6,800 nt of DNA from an uncultured Lachnospiraceae bacterium (GTDB lineage Bacteria; Bacillota; Clostridia; Lachnospirales; Lachnospiraceae), in NCBI GenBank assembly GCA_947174615.1, contig CAMWJQ010000219.1, forward strand, positions 1 through 6,800, given 5' to 3'. Positions 4,625 to 6,800 of this stretch are shown here, in pieces (the stretch's first letter is position 1; the number at the start of each line of letters is the position of its first letter). Both the position numbers and the translations under genes were made by a program. Below the pieces are notes generated by a model. The model was given only the letters and a program-made list of their open reading frames with translations, was not told where the DNA came from and did no database searches.

Positions 4625-6249
4625 TTACATGGCACCCGAACAGGTTGTTTGAACCGTTTCATTCCAAGGTACAAGCTTTGCCAGTTCTTCGTCTGCCATA
4701 GCAGTTCCTGGAAGCCGTTCCAACAGGTAGTTTAAATATTTATAAATGTTCAGGTTGTGTGCTTTGGCCATCTCAACCATAGTATAAAACATAGCACTGG
4801 CATCTGCACCTTTGGGACTATCACTGAACAGCCAGTTTCTGCGTCCTACCGTGAAGGGGCGAATTGCATTCTCGCTGAGATTGTTCGAAAAACTGCACCG
4901 TCCGTCCTCCAGATAGGTCATGAATTCATCTTTGTGATTTTGGGCATAGTTCACCGCTTTCTCAAAACGGGATCCTTTCTTGGGAGCCTGCTGTGAGATC
5001 CATTTCCAGAATGCGTCCAGGGTCGGCTTTTCTTTTTCAAGCCGGTACGCATAGCGCTACTCAGGCGTATGTTTTTTGACTGCCGAATACCTTTCATGGT
5101 CAAACAACCGGTTTATATATTGAACCCCCTGTGCGGCAGGATTGCTGTAATCCAGTTCCTTGCCCTTGGGGACAGCCTCTACAAAATATCTGCGAAGGTG
5201 TGCGAAACAGCAACATCGCTTGATGTCTGGCAGGTTGTTATACCCCTGATAGCAGTCTGCTTCTAAATCCCCCTGAAAGCCTTTTAAGAATTCCACAGCG
5301 TTAAACTTGGCTCTGGTTTCTGTGTACTTATAGAGAATAATGTCGGGAATACCGTCTTCACCGAAACGGAACAGCCACATGAACGAATCAGTTTCTGCTT
5401 TCCGATCCTCTTCGTGCAGTACCTGAATTCTAGTTTCATCTGCCATCAGGAAATTTCGTTTTAACAGTTCCCGGTGCAGATAGTTATAGAACGGCTCAAA
5501 ATACTGTGAAGCGCAATAAATAATCCAGTTGGCGAGAGTGGCTCTGTTCAGCATCACTCCCAGCTGCTTCCAGTCCTGTTCCTGACGGTACAGAGGCATG
5601 GAGTTTGCATACTTCTGGTACATGACCCAGGCAACCACAGAGGCGGTTGCATAGCTGTGTGGTATAAGTGCCTCCGGTGCGTGTGATTTTACAAACTGAA
5701 CTGCCTTTTCCATGGCAGGTGCCTCAGAACAGACAGGACACTTTGCTGTTTCCACATATATATTTACAACCTCTCCCTTTGCAGGAGTAAAACGGAATTC
5801 TCTTCGTACGAATTCCCTGCCAATGACTTTCATCTCGGCACCACAATCGGAACACAACTTCTGTTCTTTGGAAAGCGGTATAATTTCATCGCGGGAAGGA
5901 ACCCCTTTGAAAATATCAGACTGTTTGCTTTCTGCCTTTCTCATGTATTCTTTCACGGGAACAGACTCAGCAGCCTCAGTTTCATCAGTAGGTAAAGCTT
6001 CCTGTTCAGCTTCGTCAAACAGGTTGTATTGTCCTTCCAGGTTTTTGGTTTTCTCACTGGATGTGCCAAACAGCTTTTGCCTGTAAGGTAATCAATCTTT
6101 TCTGTCATGATGCGCATCTGTTCCTGGTTGGATGCGATGGTATCTTTCAGGGAAAGAATGATTTCATTCTAGCTTTTAATCGTCATATTCATTTGGCTGA
6201 TTGTGTCCTTATACTCAATAAGTCGGGCATCTTTTTCGTTCTTTGCCAT
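4625..6249 (-). pseudogene. tnpC: IS66-family transposase TnpC, two amber codons and one frameshift
   Basis: Reading from ATG 6249-6247, with GAGGAG at 6265-6260 ten bases upstream, to TAA 4627-4625 and restoring one base gives a full-length TnpC of about 541 residues. TnpC is the DDE transposase of IS66 elements. Visible in order: a helical N-terminal region (DTIASNQEQMRIMTEKIDYL), KLFGTSSEKT, a zinc-finger-like domain with CSDC (Cys133, Cys136) and CPVC (Cys171, Cys174), the first catalytic Asp271 in LMADETR, Asp332 in LEADCYQGYN, the CCCFAHLRRYF motif, and catalytic Glu460 in NLSENAIRPF. Lesions: TAG at codon 27 (6171-6169), where flanking KS and NEIIL suggest an original Gln; loss of one A in the run 6078-6075, between DYLTG and KLFG; and TAG at codon 398 (5059-5057) in HTPE-stop-RYAYRL, where Gln or Glu is expected. 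The longest translatable pieces are 5956-5057 and 4954-4625. The gene is very probably inactive, yet otherwise well preserved, so decay is recent. Confidence 0.88.
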
Positions 6250-6278
6250 CTGTTTTCCGCTCCTCTTCAGATACCTTT

Positions 6279-6287
6279 ATTATACCA
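6279..6287 (-). promoter_or_regulatory. Extended -10 promoter element upstream of tnpC
   Basis: On the minus strand TGGTATAAT (6287-6279) combines a perfect TATAAT with the TG-N extension. The sequence 17 bases upstream is TTCTCT, a poor -35, which extended -10 promoters tolerate. Transcription would start near 6272, just ahead of the tnpC RBS at 6265-6260, so the remnant may still be transcribed although tnpA and tnpB are gone. Confidence 0.45.
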
Positions 6288-6484
6288 TGAAAGGTACCTG
6301 GAGAGAAGCAGAAAATGCCATATTTTCACAATGTCATTAACTTAAGGAAAAGAACAATACTGTATACCTTTACACCCATTTAGGGGATAAAGATATCTGC
6401 TATTGTTTGGGAACGAATGCTGACAATTGATGCTGTCTTACTGTTTTCATCATGTAATTTCCCCATATTTTATAACTTTGTTGT

Positions 6485-6800
6485 TTAATAAGCTCTTTTG
6501 TGCGTATATGAATATTTTCCTGCAAGCTGCCCCTTTGTCCTGTGGTAATGGCGGTCTGGTCTTATTGGAACCAGATTTTTGCTGATGTCTTCATAGATCT
6601 GCAGAAACAGTCTGTCCTGCTTCTGCTCGTCTGGTTCCAAGAGAATATAGATCAGGTCGTTTTTCAGTATCCCAATGCTCAATGTCCAGGTCACCATCAT
6701 TTTATGTTTCCTGTGTCTTTCTTTCTCATCCAGCTCCGCTTCTGCGTCACGGATGAGGTCTTCTGCCAGGTTGCTGATATAGATTGTGCTGTAGATATCC
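6485..6800 (-). CDS. C-terminal end of an IS4-type DDE transposase, cut by the right edge
   Basis: The minus frame is open from the right edge to TAA at 6487-6485, giving about 104 residues. An internal ATG at 6700 is not the start, because the frame continues upstream as IYSTIYISNLAEDLIRDAEA and then a charged stretch. The pattern is that of C-termini of IS4-type transposases: a helix of the IYxxIxxxN type, a basic KHKMMVTWTLSIGILKNDL segment, and LVPIRPDRHYHRTKGQ just before a basic tail. The catalytic residues would lie outside the window, so intactness cannot be judged. It runs in the same direction as tnpC, and its 3' end occupies the place where tnpB of that IS66 copy should be. A candidate element end is CAATGTCATTAACTTAAGG at 6329-6347. 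The family assignment is by remembered pattern, not a search. Confidence 0.5.
   Translation of the reverse strand, partial: DIYSTIYISNLAEDLIRDAEAELDEKERHRKHKMMVTWTLSIGILKNDLIYILLEPDEQKQDRLFLQIYEDISKNLVPIRPDRHYHRTKGQLAGKYSYTHKRAY

Larger units (their letters stand above)
4513..6290 (-). mobile_element. 3' part of an IS66-family element (copy 2)
   Basis: The element's tnpC-side terminus is GTAAGCGC starting at 4513 on the plus strand. Inside it are a terminator (4541-4582), the tnpC transposase gene and the short region upstream of tnpC. The tnpA and tnpB genes that should lie farther right are absent, replaced from about 6329 by an IS4-type remnant. The inner boundary of about 6290 is approximate. 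The flanking bases 4505-4512 would be one copy of the expected 8-bp target duplication, but no partner is visible. Confidence 0.7.

Noticed and set aside
4757..6345. Plus-strand frames at 4757-4996, 5069-5266, 5712-6086 and 6061-6345
   Set aside because: All are antisense to the tnpC transposase gene, whose motifs are unmistakable on the minus strand; none has an RBS or a known domain.
1..6800. CRISPR array, tRNA or rRNA genes
   Set aside because: No regularly spaced direct repeats, cloverleaf-type sequence or conserved rRNA stretch was seen on either strand by eye.

Overview
The window looks like an accessory 'insertion-sequence graveyard' from a low- to mid-GC Gram-positive bacterium of the class Clostridia, most likely a gut Lachnospiraceae-type organism. 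That assignment is inference. It rests on strong GGAGG-type ribosome binding sites, AT-rich spacers, a PF09820/PF08011-type ATPase-nuclease gene of the kind that is multicopy in such genomes, and Clostridia-like IS66, IS630 and IS4-type transposase remnants. No rRNA, tRNA or CRISPR array is visible.

Layout from left to right. Positions 2-238 (+) are the C-terminal end of an unrecognised protein that enters from the left edge. After a spacer with a plausible promoter comes an intact 571-codon gene (486-2201, +). It joins an AAA-ATPase-like module to a C-terminal PD-(D/E)XK nuclease-like module and is followed by a stem-loop (2248-2282). From 2443 to about 3111 (+) lies a decayed IS630-family transposase. 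Its reading frame is broken at an A8 run and restored at an A7 run, and it stops before the second catalytic Asp. Positions 3112-3414 hold no gene I recognise but contain three stem-loops in series. Positions 3415-3646 (-) are the broken start of an IS66 element: the terminal GTAAACGCTCC, a 31-nt perfect palindrome in the leader, a strong RBS and about 35 residues of TnpA with a frameshift.

Positions 3829-4350 (+) are an intact GNAT acetyltransferase with an excellent promoter. At 4513 another IS66 terminus (GTAAGCGC) begins a second IS66 remnant in the same orientation. It contains a tnpC transposase gene (6249-4625, -) with all three catalytic acidic residues, but interrupted by two amber codons and one frameshift. 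Its terminator sits just inside the terminus. tnpA and tnpB of this copy are missing. In their place is the 3' end of an IS4-type transposase gene running in from the right edge (6800-6485, -).

Only two genes look functional: the ATPase-nuclease and the acetyltransferase. The others are independent remnants of at least four IS insertions. The acetyltransferase segment (3647-4512) is bracketed by two directly oriented IS66 ends and may have arrived, or been rearranged, with them. I see no multi-gene system here. The best candidates for interesting biology are the solitary ATPase-nuclease, the hairpin series at 3169-3293 and the palindrome at 3546-3576.
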